Origin: a bacterium
GTDB lineage: Bacteria; Krumholzibacteriota; Krumholzibacteriia; LZORAL124-64-63
Length of the DNA stretch: 64,000 bases
Reading direction: 5' to 3'
Assembly (NCBI GenBank): GCA_016719645.1
Contig: JADJYS010000012.1
Coordinates: 1-64,000, forward strand
Below are positions 37,901 through 47,582 of the stretch, in pieces. The notes below the pieces were generated by a model. The model made no database searches, was not told the origin of the DNA, and was given only the letters and a program-made list of their open reading frames with translations. Every line of letters starts with the position of its first letter. Position 1 is the first letter of the stretch. The translations under genes and the position numbers were made by a program.

Positions 37901-40900
37901 CTACGGGCCATCTTGTTGACCGACACGTTGTCGCCGGAGCGCACTTCGCAGAAGTACACGCCCGAGGCCGCGTCGCGGCCGCTGTCGCTGGTGCCGTTCC
38001 ACTCCGCGACGCCCGTCCGCTCGGCGGAGAAGCCGTCGTGCAGCGTGCGGACCAGCTCGCCCTTCACGTTGAAGATCTTGATGGACAGATCGCCGGCGCG
38101 CGGGATCGACCACTCGATCTTCGTGACGGGGTTGAACGGGTTCGGGTAGTTCTTCGCGAAGAACGCGCCGTTGGTCGGAGTCGGCGTGGTGCCGAAGCTC
38201 GGCGTGTAGCCGAACCACACCAGGATCTCGCCGAGGACCTGCGTACGGGCGGCGTAGGGAGCCGGATCGTCCTTGGCCGTCTCGTACGGGCTGTACCAGG
38301 CGCCGAAGTCGACCGTGGAGGTCACGATCTTCGAGCCGACGTCCGTGCGATAGTTCGAGACCATCGCCGCGTAGGTCGGGTAGGCGCCCGCCGCCGTGAA
38401 CTCGCCCACCTTCGTCGAGTAGTTGAACGGCGAGGCGTAGACGCCGATGCCGTTGAACACGCGGAAGGCCGGGCAGGAGCCGTAGGCGATGAACGGGGTG
38501 TTGAAGCCCACCACGTTGCTCGGGGTCGGGACGACCAGCGGGGCCGCCTGGCCGCCGATGAGCGCCCGCACGTCCGTGGCCAGCCGGGTGCAGCCCAGCC
38601 AGTTCTGGACGAACGCCGCGCCGCCGGCGACGGTGGTCGAACCGGTCGCGACCACGACGCGGTCGCCGGCCACGAACAGGTTCTTGCCGGTGCCCAGCCA
38701 CGCCGACAGACGAGCGACGTCGTCGCCCTTGTCGCCGGCGTAGCCCGGAGCGACGCCGGGACCCGTCAGCGGCGAGCCGGCCAGGGTGCCGGAGCCGTAC
38801 AGGATCGTCTCGTAGCCGGCCAGGGCGACCGCGGACGCGTTGGCGCCCAGGCCGTTGCCGACGTTCGAGGACGGGGCCTGCGTGTAGTAGATGTCGTAGT
38901 CGACGTTCTCGACGAGGCCCAGCTGAGCGAGGGAGATCTTCCACTCGTTGTAGCCGCCGCCGTAGACGCCGAAGTCGTTCCAGAACAGGATGCTGGGCTG
39001 CGTGCCGGCGAGGTCGGCCACCGACGGCAGACCGCGCCAGATCCACTGGAACGGCCACAGGAACTCGACGTAGCCGGGCTCGCCCGGGAACACGCCGAAC
39101 CCGGCGAGGTTGGCCGGATAGGTCGTGGTGCCGTCGGTGCCCGTGTCGCCGTTCACGCGGTCGGTCGCCGTGACGTACCAGTGCATCTGGTCGCCGGGGA
39201 ACAGCAGACCGTCGTCGTCCAGGTCGAACGCCCAACGCCACTGGACCAGGATGCCGGCGGACGTGTAGACGCTGTCGGCCACGACGTCGCCCTCGATGTA
39301 GCCGCCCGTCGGCGCCACGTTGCGCACGCCGTCGAACAGCGGGTTGCACTTGATCTTGTAGTGCATCTTCGGCAGCTCGGTCAGCTCGGCGCCGGGGCGC
39401 ACGGGCTGCACGTTCAGCACGATCGAGTCGCCGTGGACGATGTTCGGGCTCGTGGTGTCCAGCAGGTCCTGGCACATGTCGAAGCGCAGGGCGTTGCCGG
39501 CCAGGTTCGCCGGAGTCAGGTCCAGGTTCTTCGCGAACTGGTCCTGGGGCAGGTCCCACTCGCCGCTGATCGAGATCGCGGGGCCGCCGTAGGTGTAGAC
39601 CATGAAGGCGACGTTGTCGTAATAGGGCGCCGGCGTGCCGTCGGTCCCGATGTTGTAGCGCGCGTCCTCCGACACGCCGAGGGCGATCTGGACGTGCGTC
39701 GTGCCGGGCTCGAGCAGGTCCGTGACGACGTAGGCGGGCCGGGTGTAGGCGGGGCCGCCGTAGTAGATCGTGTTGCGGTCGGCCCAGCCGTACCAGGTGT
39801 TGCCGCCGTCGGTCGAGCAGCGGATGTGCCAGACGTCGAACACGCCGTCGAAGGACGCCGTGCCGTACGGCGAGTGCAGGTACTCGCCGAACGTCAGCCG
39901 GGCGCCGACGTAGTCGCCGGCGGGCCAGGCCAGGGGCGGCGACCAGATCTCGTTGGCCAGCAGGTTGCCGTCGACGTTCGCGCCCAGGGCGCCGCCGGTG
40001 CAGTTGCGGCTGTAGCCGCTGGGGCCGTAGGTGTACAGGGTGTTCGAGGACGGGCCCACGCCGGGGACGACGAGGCCGTCGTCGATGAACGCGAACTGCG
40101 GGGTCTCGTTGGTCACGCAGGGGTCGAGGTCCGCGAGCCGCGGCCAGACCCGGCTGAAGTCGCCGTAGCCCTGGGGCACCACGGTGAACCAGTTGGGGCC
40201 GATGCCGCTGTTGAAGTCGTCGAACGTCTGCAGGACGCCGCCGAAGTAGACGCTGACGTCGTCCAATTGGCTGTGGCCCTGGCTCGGGTACAGGCAGTCG
40301 CTGTCGGACCAGGCGCCGTCGGCGTCGGCCTGCCAGCGCAGGTGGACCTCGTTGCCGTTGACGTAGTCGGCGGCGGTGATGGTGAAGGTCTCGTCCACGG
40401 CCTCGGCCGTGCCGGCGCCGTTCCAGGTCGCCTGCTCGACCCAGCCCGCGGGGGTCTCGTAGCGCAGGCCCAGGAAGTCGTAGTTGGGCTCGTTGTCGTA
40501 GCTCACGACCGCCGTCACGCGGACGTCCGTGTCGTCGGCCGGGTTCGCCACGGTGCCGACCCAGTCCAGGTACTCGAGGAAGCCGTTCGAGTAGCCGGAG
40601 AAGTCGCCGGTGCCGCAGTCGGTCGGGAAGTTCTCGCCGGCCCACATGGCGGGGGTGCCGGTGGGGCTCTGGTAGGTCGAGACGTGCCAGCGCGAGAACG
40701 CCGGCGCGTTCAGATCCACGCCCGTCCAGCCTTCCGCGTCGGGAAGGCCGGGGTTGACGTCGTTCTGGAACTTGCCGTCGTTGCGGCCGGGACCGCCGAT
40801 CAGGTACACGGTGTCCTGCTTGGCCGCCGAGCCGCGTGACGAGAGGTCCACGGTGTTGGAGGCGTCCACGACGCGGTGGTCGGCGAAGCGCCGGGGGGCG

Positions 40901-40965
40901 CCGTTGGCGAAGGCGGAGCCCGCCGCCAGCAGCAGGATCAGGCAGATGGTCGCGATGCGGTTCAT
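37901..40965 (-). CDS. Large secreted multi-domain protein with FlgD-like tail
   Basis: The ATG at 40965 has a GGAGG site. The signal peptide (MNRIATICLILLLAAGSAFA) is followed by about 1000 residues of beta-rich sequence: an immune-inhibitor/MAM-like segment ('WTGVDLNAPAFSRWHVST', 'EYLDWVGTVANPADD', 'LRWQADADGAWSDSD') and a second similar segment ('CSTDGGNTWYGWADR'). A 'YDIYYTQAPSSNVG' region with 'LGTGKNLFVAGDRVV' resembles a Rossmann-like glutamine-amidotransferase-type fold. The tail is 'NYPNPFNPVTKIEWSIP' to 'GVYFCEVRSGDNVSVNK'. As written the frame runs on to 37627; one extra C at 37906-37909 brings the TAG at 37901 in frame. No catalytic motif is certain. Confidence 0.8.
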
Positions 40966-41140
40966 GACGTACCTCCATAACACGGCTCACGGGGCGATGG
41001 TGCCGGCCCCTGCCTGAGTGTAGGGATCCGGGATCCCGAGGGCAATGCCACGCTTCCCATGCCGAGCCCGTGACGCGACGGAGCCCCGGTCGCGAGGCGA
41101 ACGGGGCTCCGGGTGTTCCGACCGCGTGCGGGCGCGCCGG

Positions 41141-42799
41141 CTATTTCAGCAACGTCAGCTTCACGGTGCGCCTCTCCCCGGCCGCGGTCGCCAGGCGCAG
41201 GAAGTAGGTGCCGCTGGTCGCCGCGCGCCCCGCGCCGTCGCGCCCGTCCCAGCTCGCCCGGTGCGTCCCGGCCTCGCGCCGGCCCGCGTCGATCACCGCG
41301 ACCAGCCGCCCCGCGAGATCGTGGACCGCGAGCGTCACCTCCGCCGCCGCCTCGAGCCGGTACGTGACGACCGTCGACGGGTTGAAGGGGTTCGGGTGAG
41401 CGGCCAGCGTCGACGGCGCCGCGGGCAGGTCCCCGGCGTCCGTCAGGTCGGGGTGGGAGTACGCCAGCACGACCTGGTCCATGCCGGACACGTCGCCGTA
41501 GACGTAGCCGGTCACGTACAGGGTCCCGCCCGGCGCCAGCACGAGCGAGCGCGCCTCGTCGGTCAGGTGGGCCGGGCCGTCGTAGCGCCGCACCCAGCGC
41601 TGGGCGCCGGTGCCCGGGTCGTAGCCGAGCGTCGCGATGTCCCAGCCGGTGCCGGTGCCGTCGCTGAAGCCGGTGACCAGGATCTCGCCGCCGGCGCCGA
41701 ACGCCAGGCCGTTGGCCAGGTCGTACCAGCCCGGCGGGCCGTTGTAGGTGGACATCCAGGTCCGCGAACCGTTGGCGCCGCTCAGCTTGACCGTCAGGTA
41801 GTCGCCGCCGGTGACGCCGGCGACGATCACGTCGCCGGCCGCGTCCACGAGCATGGCGCCGGGATCGTCGGCCCGGGTGCCGTTGGTCCAGTCCACGCGC
41901 CAGAGCTGCTGCCCGTCGGCGGCGGCGAGCTTGGCGCAGAGCACGTCGTAGGAGGTCGAGGAGTGCCAGGCCTTGCCGGCGACCAGCACGTCGCCGTCGT
42001 CGTCGACGCCGATCCAGCCGTCGCCGCTGGCGTCGTTGACCAGGCCGGTCGTGAGCACCACCCACACCGGGCTGCCGTCGGCGGCGGCGTACTTCGCCGT
42101 CAGCAGCGAGGCCGTGCCGTTGGCGTTCTGGACCAGGCCCGTCACCACGGGGTCGCCGTCGGGACCGACGGCCACGTCCAGCGCGCGGTCGTCGAGGCGG
42201 GCGGCGCCGCCGTCGAAGGCCGTCCAGAGCAGCTCGCCGTCGACGTTGGCGAACTTCAGCAACGCGATCTCGTCCAGCCGCCCCGCGACGTTGACGCGGC
42301 CGGCGACGTAGATGTCCCCCGATTCATCCAGGGCCAGGGCGTAGGCGGAATCGTTCTCGGCGTTCGGTGATGCGTACTGCTGGGACCAGAGAACCTCCCC
42401 GGTCGCATCGTCGAGCTTCAGCACGACGATGTCGTCACCGTGGCCTCACCCCACGCAGCCCAGGACATGCCCGGCCACGATCAGTTCACCCGCCTCGTCC
42501 CAGGCCAGGCCCGCGACCGACATGTCCGAGTCGTCGAACGCCGGGATGCGGCGCGTCCAGACCGCGGCGCCGTCCTTGGCCGCCAGGCGGCGCACCAGGA
42601 TGTCCGAGCCCTCGATCCCGTCGTGGCTGACGCCCGCCACCACGACGTCGCCCGAGACGTGGCCGACCACGATCGAGCCGTTGTCGTCCAGCGAGGCCCC
42701 GCTGTCCAGCAGCGACGACCAGGCGAACTGGGGTTCGGCCGACGCCGCCAGGGGCAGCCACAGCAAGCAGATGCAGGCGAAGAGCGATCGCTTGATCAT
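41141..42799 (-). CDS. Secreted beta-propeller (SBBP/PQQ-like repeat) protein with FlgD-like tail and an in-frame TGA
   Basis: The ATG at 42799 has an AGGAG site and the signal peptide 'MIKRSLFACICLLWLPLAASA'. About eight repeats of 45-50 residues follow the pattern 'G.VLW...D....A..LA.DE.GDIYVAG', for example 'DGIEGSDILVRRLAAKDGA', 'VAGRLDEIALLKFANVDGE' and 'SGMDQVVLAYS'; this is typical of a propeller. The C-terminal tail ('HPNPFNPSTVVTYRL' to 'RTVKLTLLK') matches the other secreted proteins. A TGA at 42446-42448 interrupts 'VAGHVLGCVG' and 'GHGDDIVVLKLDD' in the same frame. It is most simply a base error or a nonsense mutation. 552 codons plus stop. Confidence 0.8.
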
Positions 42800-43090
42800 C
42801 GGGGACACTCCTATAATCAGGATCATTACACTCTGGTTGTTCTGGGCGCCGGACGCGCCGAACGGGAACTCCGACCAGTCTAGCAGAATATCAAACATCA
42901 TCCCAGCCCTCGGTTCGCGTGTTGATTCTCTTTCTCGATACGCGGATCCCGGTGGGGGAACAGCATTTTTTATTGGGGCGACCCGGACCGATCGTTTACA
43001 TTCGGGTCATCGGGAGCGGCGACGCAACCCGAACGTCTTCCGGCCGGGACACCGACGAGGATCCGGCCGTTCACCCGGCAAGGAGGAAGC

Positions 43091-43627
43091 ATGAAGAAGT
43101 CCCTGTTGGTCCTGGTCGCGCTCACGGTGGTCTGCGCCGTCGTCGCCCAGGCTGCCGAGCCCACCATCATCGGCGCCCCGAAGTGCGTCATGTGCCACAA
43201 GGTCAAGACCGGCGACCAGGCGAAGATCTGGACCGAGTCGGCGCACGCCGGCGCCTTCGCCACCCTGAAGGGCCCCGCGGCCATCGCCATCGCCAAGGAG
43301 AAGGGCCTGGGCAACCCCTGGGAAGAGGCCGCCTGCCTGAAGTGCCACACCACGAAGGGCTTCCTGGGCGCCGCGCTCGAGGCCGCCACGAAGTGGGTGC
43401 CCGAAGAGGGCGTGGGCTGCGAGGCCTGCCACGGCGCCGGTTCGGAATACAAGTCCAAGGCCGTCATGGAAGACCACGCCGCGGCCGTCGCCGCCGGCAT
43501 GAAGATGGGCGGCAAGGAGACCTGCGTGAAGTGCCACAACGCCGAGAGCCCGACGTTCAAGGCCTTCGACTACGACAAGATGTGGGCCCTGATCAAGCAC
43601 CCGGTGCCCGCCGCCGCCGCGAAGTAG
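43091..43627 (+). CDS. Periplasmic tetraheme cytochrome c
   Basis: The 178-residue protein has a signal peptide (ending 'VVAQAA') and four CxxCH heme c sites: CVMCH, CLKCH, CEACH and CVKCH. The pattern 'PKCVMCHKVKTGDQAKIWTESAH', quoted here as 'KIWTESAHAGAF', followed by 'GVGCEACHGAGSEYK', is that of the cytochrome c554 / MtrA-like multiheme families. It probably shuttles electrons in the periplasm. AAGGAGG lies 6 nt before the ATG. It converges on the 11-heme cytochrome/cytochrome b gene, a plausible redox partner. Confidence 0.92.
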   Translation: MKKSLLVLVALTVVCAVVAQAAEPTIIGAPKCVMCHKVKTGDQAKIWTESAHAGAFATLKGPAAIAIAKEKGLGNPWEEAACLKCHTTKGFLGAALEAATKWVPEEGVGCEACHGAGSEYKSKAVMEDHAAAVAAGMKMGGKETCVKCHNAESPTFKAFDYDKMWALIKHPVPAAAAK

Positions 43628-43654
43628 CCGCGACGCCCGCACTGCTGTTCGCGC

Positions 43655-43690
43655 AGAAGCGGCCCCCGCCCACGCGGGGGCCGCTTCTTC
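43655..43690 (+). terminator. 15-bp GC-rich hairpin after the tetraheme cytochrome gene
   Basis: AGAAGCGGCCCCCGC (43655-43669), loop CCAC, and GCGGGGGCCGCTTCT (43674-43688), 27 bp after the stop. The following T-run is weak. Structured repeat element A follows directly. Confidence 0.75.
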
Positions 43691-43702
43691 ATGTGCTGAT
43701 TG

Positions 43703-43850
43703 GCTGAGGTCTGCACATCCTGTCGTGACAGGGGTGTCCTGCAGGCCCCGCAGCCAGGATGGCGGAGGGGCCGGAAGGTCAAGCGCTCCGGGCACACGAG
43801 GTGCCCGGAGCGCGTCCCCTGTCACGGCAGGATGTGCCCGGAACCTCAGC
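43703..43850. repeat. Structured palindromic element, copy A (outer stem plus two hairpins)
   Basis: The outer arms 43713-43734 and 43816-43837 pair over 22 bp with one G-T wobble. They extend through GCTGAGGT/ACCTCAGC (43703-43710 with 43843-43850). Inside are hairpin 1 (43744-43772, loop AGGAT) and hairpin 2 (43783-43794 with 43802-43813, 12 bp, loop CACGAGG). The single-stranded linkers 43735-43743 (TGTCCTGCA), 43773-43782 (GGAAGGTCAA) and 43814-43815 are nearly the same in length and sequence as in copy C at 62417-62565. It lies between two convergent genes. Confidence 0.85.
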
Positions 43851-45831
43851 TCTGCGGCGGCTCCGTGGGCCCGTCCCTGCGCGGCGTCCCCGGATCCACC
43901 TTCTCCCGCCCCTCGATGCCCGGCTCGTCCGCCGCCACCCGCGTGCGCACCGTGTGCCGGTGCTCGACCAGCTTCACGGCCGGGTGCTCGTGCTCGAACA
44001 TGCGCTGCGGCATCAGGCCGGTGATCCAGGACGGGTTCATCGGGTAGACGCCCGGCATGAACACCGTCGAGTACATGTGCCAGATCAGGATGGCCAGGAA
44101 GGCCAGCCAGGCCTCGTAGTAGTGGACCACCAGGATCACGTCCATCGTGCCCTTGGGGAACCAGTGCGTGACGGTGTTGTCGAACCAGAGCGCGAATCCG
44201 GTCAGCGCCATCACGACCGTGCCCCAGATCAGCGCCCAGTACTCGGCCTTCTCCACGTAGGTGAAGCGCCCGAAGTTCGGCGTCTCCCTGCTGAGCCCCA
44301 GGTTGAATTTCGTGCGCTGCAGCAGCTGCTTCGCGTCTTCCCAGTTGGGCATCATGCCGCGCAGGAACTCGCGGCCGCGGGGGGTCAGCAGGTAGAAGGC
44401 GTGGTAGACGGCGCCGAGGATCATCACCACGGCGGCGCCGCGGTGGATGTAGCCGCGCACGGCGTAGCCGCCCTCGCGGCCGAAGAGCAGCGCGCTCCAC
44501 CAGGAGTCGTAGAACCGCAGGGAGAAGCCGGTGATCACCAGCACGGTGAAGGAGACGGCCAGCACCGTGTGCTGGAAGACCTCGTTGGTGGTCATGCGGC
44601 GGACCTGGGGCTTCTCGTGGATCACGCGGTGGATCTGGCGGATCAGGTCGATCAGCCAGTGCAGCGTCATGCCGCCGATCACCAGGGCGATCAGCGTGAT
44701 GTAGATGATCTGGACGACGTGCGCGACGCCGGACTTGTGGCCGGTGGCGGACTCGTGGATCGTCTGGTTGGCGACGTCGGCGGTGATGCCCGCGTGGCAG
44801 TGGCCGCAGGTCTTCTGCAGGTTGGCGGGGTTGACCGACGAGCGCGGGTCGGCCGAGGGCAGGATCAGGTGCGCGCCGTGGCAGGAGGCGCAGTTGGCGA
44901 CCAGCTTGTCGCCGGCCTTGCTCTTCAGGCCGTGGTAGGAGTCCACGAACGACTGCAGGCGGCCGGTCGGCAGGTCGTACTTCTCGTTCAGGGTCGCCGA
45001 CTCGTGGCAGGGCGTGCAGGTCGCCTCGGCCATGCGGTTGGGGCTCACCGGCGAGCGGGGGTCGTCGGTGGGCAGGATGCCGTGCTCGCCGTGGCAGGTG
45101 GTGCAGACCGGCGTGTCCACCTCGCCGCGGGCGGTGATCTGGCCGTGGATGCCTTCCCAGTAGTCCTGCGAGATGGAGCTGTGGCACTTGCCGCAGGTGG
45201 TCGGGATGTTGAAGTGGGCGATGGTCGAACGCATGTCGCTCGGCGGCAGGATCATGTGGGCGGAGCCGCCGGTGCTGTGGCAGTCGTTGCAGCTCGCCGC
45301 CTGCTGGACGCCGCCGGCCGTCGCCCGGCCGTGGACGCTCTGGCTGTAGACGCGGATCGGGTGCTTGAACTTGATCTTGAGATCGGCCACGAGGGTCGAA
45401 TCCTCGTGGCAGTTGCCGCAGGTCGTCGGCAGGTTCATCGGGTTGGTCAGGGCGTGCCGGTCGGACGAGGGCAGGATGTCGTGCGTGCCGTGGCAGTCCT
45501 TGCAGGACGGGATGTAGGGCGACTTGCCGACCACGCCGCGGCCGTGGACCTGGTAGGTGGCCGCCTCGTCCGAGTGGCAGCTGCCGCAGTCGACCGGCGG
45601 CAGGGTGTCGTGGGGCAGTTCCGTGATGCCGGCGTGGCAGTCCGTGCACTCGAAGCCGTCGTGGACGCTGCCGGTCAGCGACTCGGCGCTGACCTCGGCG
45701 GGGTCCCCGCCGGAACCGGTGTGGCAGTCGGCGCAGTCGGCCGCCGTGAAGGCGCGGGCCGGGCCGGCCGGAACGAGCAGGCACGCCAGCGTCAGGAGTG
45801 CCGCCAAGGGGAGGATCGGGCATCGCTTCAT
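43846..45831 (-). CDS. Undecaheme cytochrome c fused to a membrane b-type cytochrome
   Basis: The 661-residue protein has a signal peptide, then a periplasmic part (about 28-375) with eleven CxxCH sites (CADCH, CTDCH, CGSCH, CKDCH, CGNCH, CNDCH, CGKCH, CTTCH, CTPCH, CASCH, CGHCH). A membrane part follows (about 390-620) with a Ni/Fe-hydrogenase/formate-dehydrogenase-type cytochrome b fold ('GGMTLHWLIDLIRQIH', 'FQHTVLAVSFTVLVITG', 'HRGAAVVMILGAVYHAFYL', 'VHYYEAWLAFLAILIWHMY'). It likely passes electrons between the quinone pool and periplasmic carriers. One-chain fusions of this kind occur in anaerobic-respiration clusters. The C-terminal about 40 residues are cytoplasmic and charged. Confidence 0.92.
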   Translation of the reverse strand: MKRCPILPLAALLTLACLLVPAGPARAFTAADCADCHTGSGGDPAEVSAESLTGSVHDGFECTDCHAGITELPHDTLPPVDCGSCHSDEAATYQVHGRGVVGKSPYIPSCKDCHGTHDILPSSDRHALTNPMNLPTTCGNCHEDSTLVADLKIKFKHPIRVYSQSVHGRATAGGVQQAASCNDCHSTGGSAHMILPPSDMRSTIAHFNIPTTCGKCHSSISQDYWEGIHGQITARGEVDTPVCTTCHGEHGILPTDDPRSPVSPNRMAEATCTPCHESATLNEKYDLPTGRLQSFVDSYHGLKSKAGDKLVANCASCHGAHLILPSADPRSSVNPANLQKTCGHCHAGITADVANQTIHESATGHKSGVAHVVQIIYITLIALVIGGMTLHWLIDLIRQIHRVIHEKPQVRRMTTNEVFQHTVLAVSFTVLVITGFSLRFYDSWWSALLFGREGGYAVRGYIHRGAAVVMILGAVYHAFYLLTPRGREFLRGMMPNWEDAKQLLQRTKFNLGLSRETPNFGRFTYVEKAEYWALIWGTVVMALTGFALWFDNTVTHWFPKGTMDVILVVHYYEAWLAFLAILIWHMYSTVFMPGVYPMNPSWITGLMPQRMFEHEHPAVKLVEHRHTVRTRVAADEPGIEGREKVDPGTPRRDGPTEPPQS

Positions 45832-45963
45832 GTGGGAACCGTCCTGTTGTGACTATATCAACCGGGGACAGTCAAATAGAGGAACCCGGGGGGCGGAAAA
45901 TCAAGACATAACCATCGCATCTTCATGATTTATTGACCAATTACATATGATTCGACTCGGGGA

Positions 45964-46602
45964 TCAGCCGCCCAGGACCGGCCGGGAGTACCAGCCCTCC
46001 CCCCGCTCCCCGTCCGGGCGGTAGCCCATGCGGCGCAGGTAGTTGCGGTGCAGGCCGGCCTCGGTGTGCGCCACGAAGCGGCGGAAGCCGTTGTCGGCCA
46101 GGACCGGGCCCCATTCCCGGTAGAAGTAGCGGGCGCAGCGCAGGTCGCGCCAGGGCGGCAGGACGTAGTCCAGGTGGATCCGCAGCGTGCCGGGCGTGTC
46201 GGGCGAGCAGACCAGCACGCCGACCGGCACCATGTTGCGCAGGACGAAGACGATCGTCGGGTTCTGCAGCCGGTCGAGGTCGAAGCCGGGGAAGTAGCGG
46301 CGCACGTCCGGGGCGTGGAAGTCGAGGAAGCGGCGCAGGAAGGGGTTGTCGCGGTCGCGCATCGGCATGAGCTGGAAGTAGTCGGGGCGGCGGTTGAGCA
46401 GCTGCACCAGGAAGACCACGTTCACCACGGCGATGAAGCCGTTCACCAGCAGCACCGGCCAGACGCCCAGCAGGGCCCCGTAGACGGCGAACAGGACGGC
46501 GCCGGCCAGGTTGATGACGCGCAGCTTGACGAGCGAGCCCATGGTCAGCGAGACCGCCACGAGCGCCGAGGCGGCGTAGCCGAGGATTTCTGTCCAGTGC
46601 AC
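45964..46602 (-). CDS. YgjV-like membrane protein fused to an acetyltransferase-like domain
   Basis: The GTG at 46602 follows GGAGGTCACCC. The first about 75 residues are three helices of the YgjV inner-membrane family ('ILGYAASALVAVSLTMGS', 'LRVINLAGAVLFAVYGALLG', 'WPVLLVNGFIAVVNVVFL'). After 'LLNRRPDYFQLMP' comes a soluble domain of about 130 residues ('IVFVLRNMVPVGVLVCS', 'RIHLDYVLPPWRDLRCARYFY', 'FVAHTEAGLHRNYLRRMGY'). Its order of strands and the terminal 'YLRRMGY' recall the GNAT N-acetyltransferase fold. The combination is known in a few lineages. The activity is not established. Confidence 0.78.
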   Translation of the reverse strand: MHWTEILGYAASALVAVSLTMGSLVKLRVINLAGAVLFAVYGALLGVWPVLLVNGFIAVVNVVFLVQLLNRRPDYFQLMPMRDRDNPFLRRFLDFHAPDVRRYFPGFDLDRLQNPTIVFVLRNMVPVGVLVCSPDTPGTLRIHLDYVLPPWRDLRCARYFYREWGPVLADNGFRRFVAHTEAGLHRNYLRRMGYRPDGERGEGWYSRPVLGG

Positions 46603-46621
46603 GGGTGACCTCCGCCGGCGA

Positions 46622-47470
46622 TCAGCCCGCCGGGGGCGCGGGAGCGGCCGGGGCGTAGCGGTCCAGCAGTCGCAGCAGTTCCCGCAGCGATCCCGCCGTG
46701 CGGGTCCCGTACCAGCTCAGCAGCTTGCCGGGAACGCGGGGGCAGCGCTCGGGACCGGCCAGGCGCGCGGCCTCGGCGACGGCGGCGGCGTCGCGCTTGG
46801 TGAAGTGGTAGGGCTCGTCGGGCAGCAGGACCAGCGCGGGAGCCAGGGCCGCCAGCTCCTCCAGGGTCGTGGCCGGGTAGTCCTCGTGGCCCGCGTAGAC
46901 GTTGCGCAGGCCGACTTCGGCCATGACCGCGTCGATGTGGGTGTGGCCGCCCGCGGCCATCCAGGGGTCCTTCCAGATCAGGGTCGCCGCGGCGACGGCG
47001 GGGCGGCGGCCGCGCGCGGCGGCCGCGTCGGCGCGCGCGGCGGCCAGGGTCTCGCGCGCCGACAGCGCGGCGACCTCGGCGTCGAGCAGGATGCCGAGGT
47101 CCTTCAGCAGCATGTCGACGTCGTCCAGGCTGCGCGGCATCACCGCGAACACGGGCACGCCCGCCGCGGCGAGCGCGTCCAGGTGCGCGGTCTTGTTCTC
47201 CTCGAGGCAGGCCAGGACCAGGTCCGGCCGCTGCGCGAGGATGGCGTCGAGGCGCGGGTTCTTGGTGCCGCCGCAGGCGGGGACGCGCGCGACCAGGCCG
47301 CGCGGCTCCTCGCAGTAGGCGGTCCGGGCCACCAGGTTGTCGCCGCGGCCGAGGCCGAACACGGTGTCGGTCAGGCTCGGCACCAGCGAAGCCACGCGGA
47401 GGTAGGGTCCGGGGACGACGGCGACGCCGCGGGCGTCCAGCAGGCCGGGTGTGTTTCTCGTTGGCGTCAT
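46622..47470 (-). CDS. Helical-backbone metal receptor (BtuF/ABC substrate-binding-like protein)
   Basis: The 282-residue protein has the type III periplasmic-binding fold: 'LRVASLVPSLTDTVFGLG', 'VGGTKN'-like 'VPACGGTKNPRLDAILAQRP', 'DLVLACLEENK', 'GVPVFAVMPRSLDDVDMLL' and 'GLRNVYAGHEDYPATTLEEL'. The family binds cobalamin, heme or siderophores for ABC importers. No signal peptide is seen and no permease or ATPase genes are adjacent. It may be cytoplasmic, or the start may lie elsewhere. Cytoplasmic relatives near cobinamide genes exist. Confidence 0.8.
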   Translation of the reverse strand: MTPTRNTPGLLDARGVAVVPGPYLRVASLVPSLTDTVFGLGRGDNLVARTAYCEEPRGLVARVPACGGTKNPRLDAILAQRPDLVLACLEENKTAHLDALAAAGVPVFAVMPRSLDDVDMLLKDLGILLDAEVAALSARETLAAARADAAAARGRRPAVAAATLIWKDPWMAAGGHTHIDAVMAEVGLRNVYAGHEDYPATTLEELAALAPALVLLPDEPYHFTKRDAAAVAEAARLAGPERCPRVPGKLLSWYGTRTAGSLRELLRLLDRYAPAAPAPPAG

Positions 47471-47582
47471 GGGGGGGAAACCTAGCGTCGAACGCCGGTC
47501 GCCGCCAGCGGTGTTTGCCGGGATGCGCAGAGGCGCGCCCCGCGGGGGGCGCGCCTCGTTGCGTGCGGCGGACGGCCCGGGC

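Noticed and set aside
42446..42448. TGA as a selenocysteine codon
   Set aside because: The site is inside a propeller repeat with no redox motif, relatives of such repeats have no Cys at this spot, and I see no clear SECIS-type hairpin just after it.
43655..43690. Treating this hairpin as part of palindromic element A
   Set aside because: It is a separate simple stem-loop with an ordinary terminator position after the tetraheme gene and has no counterpart in copies B or C.
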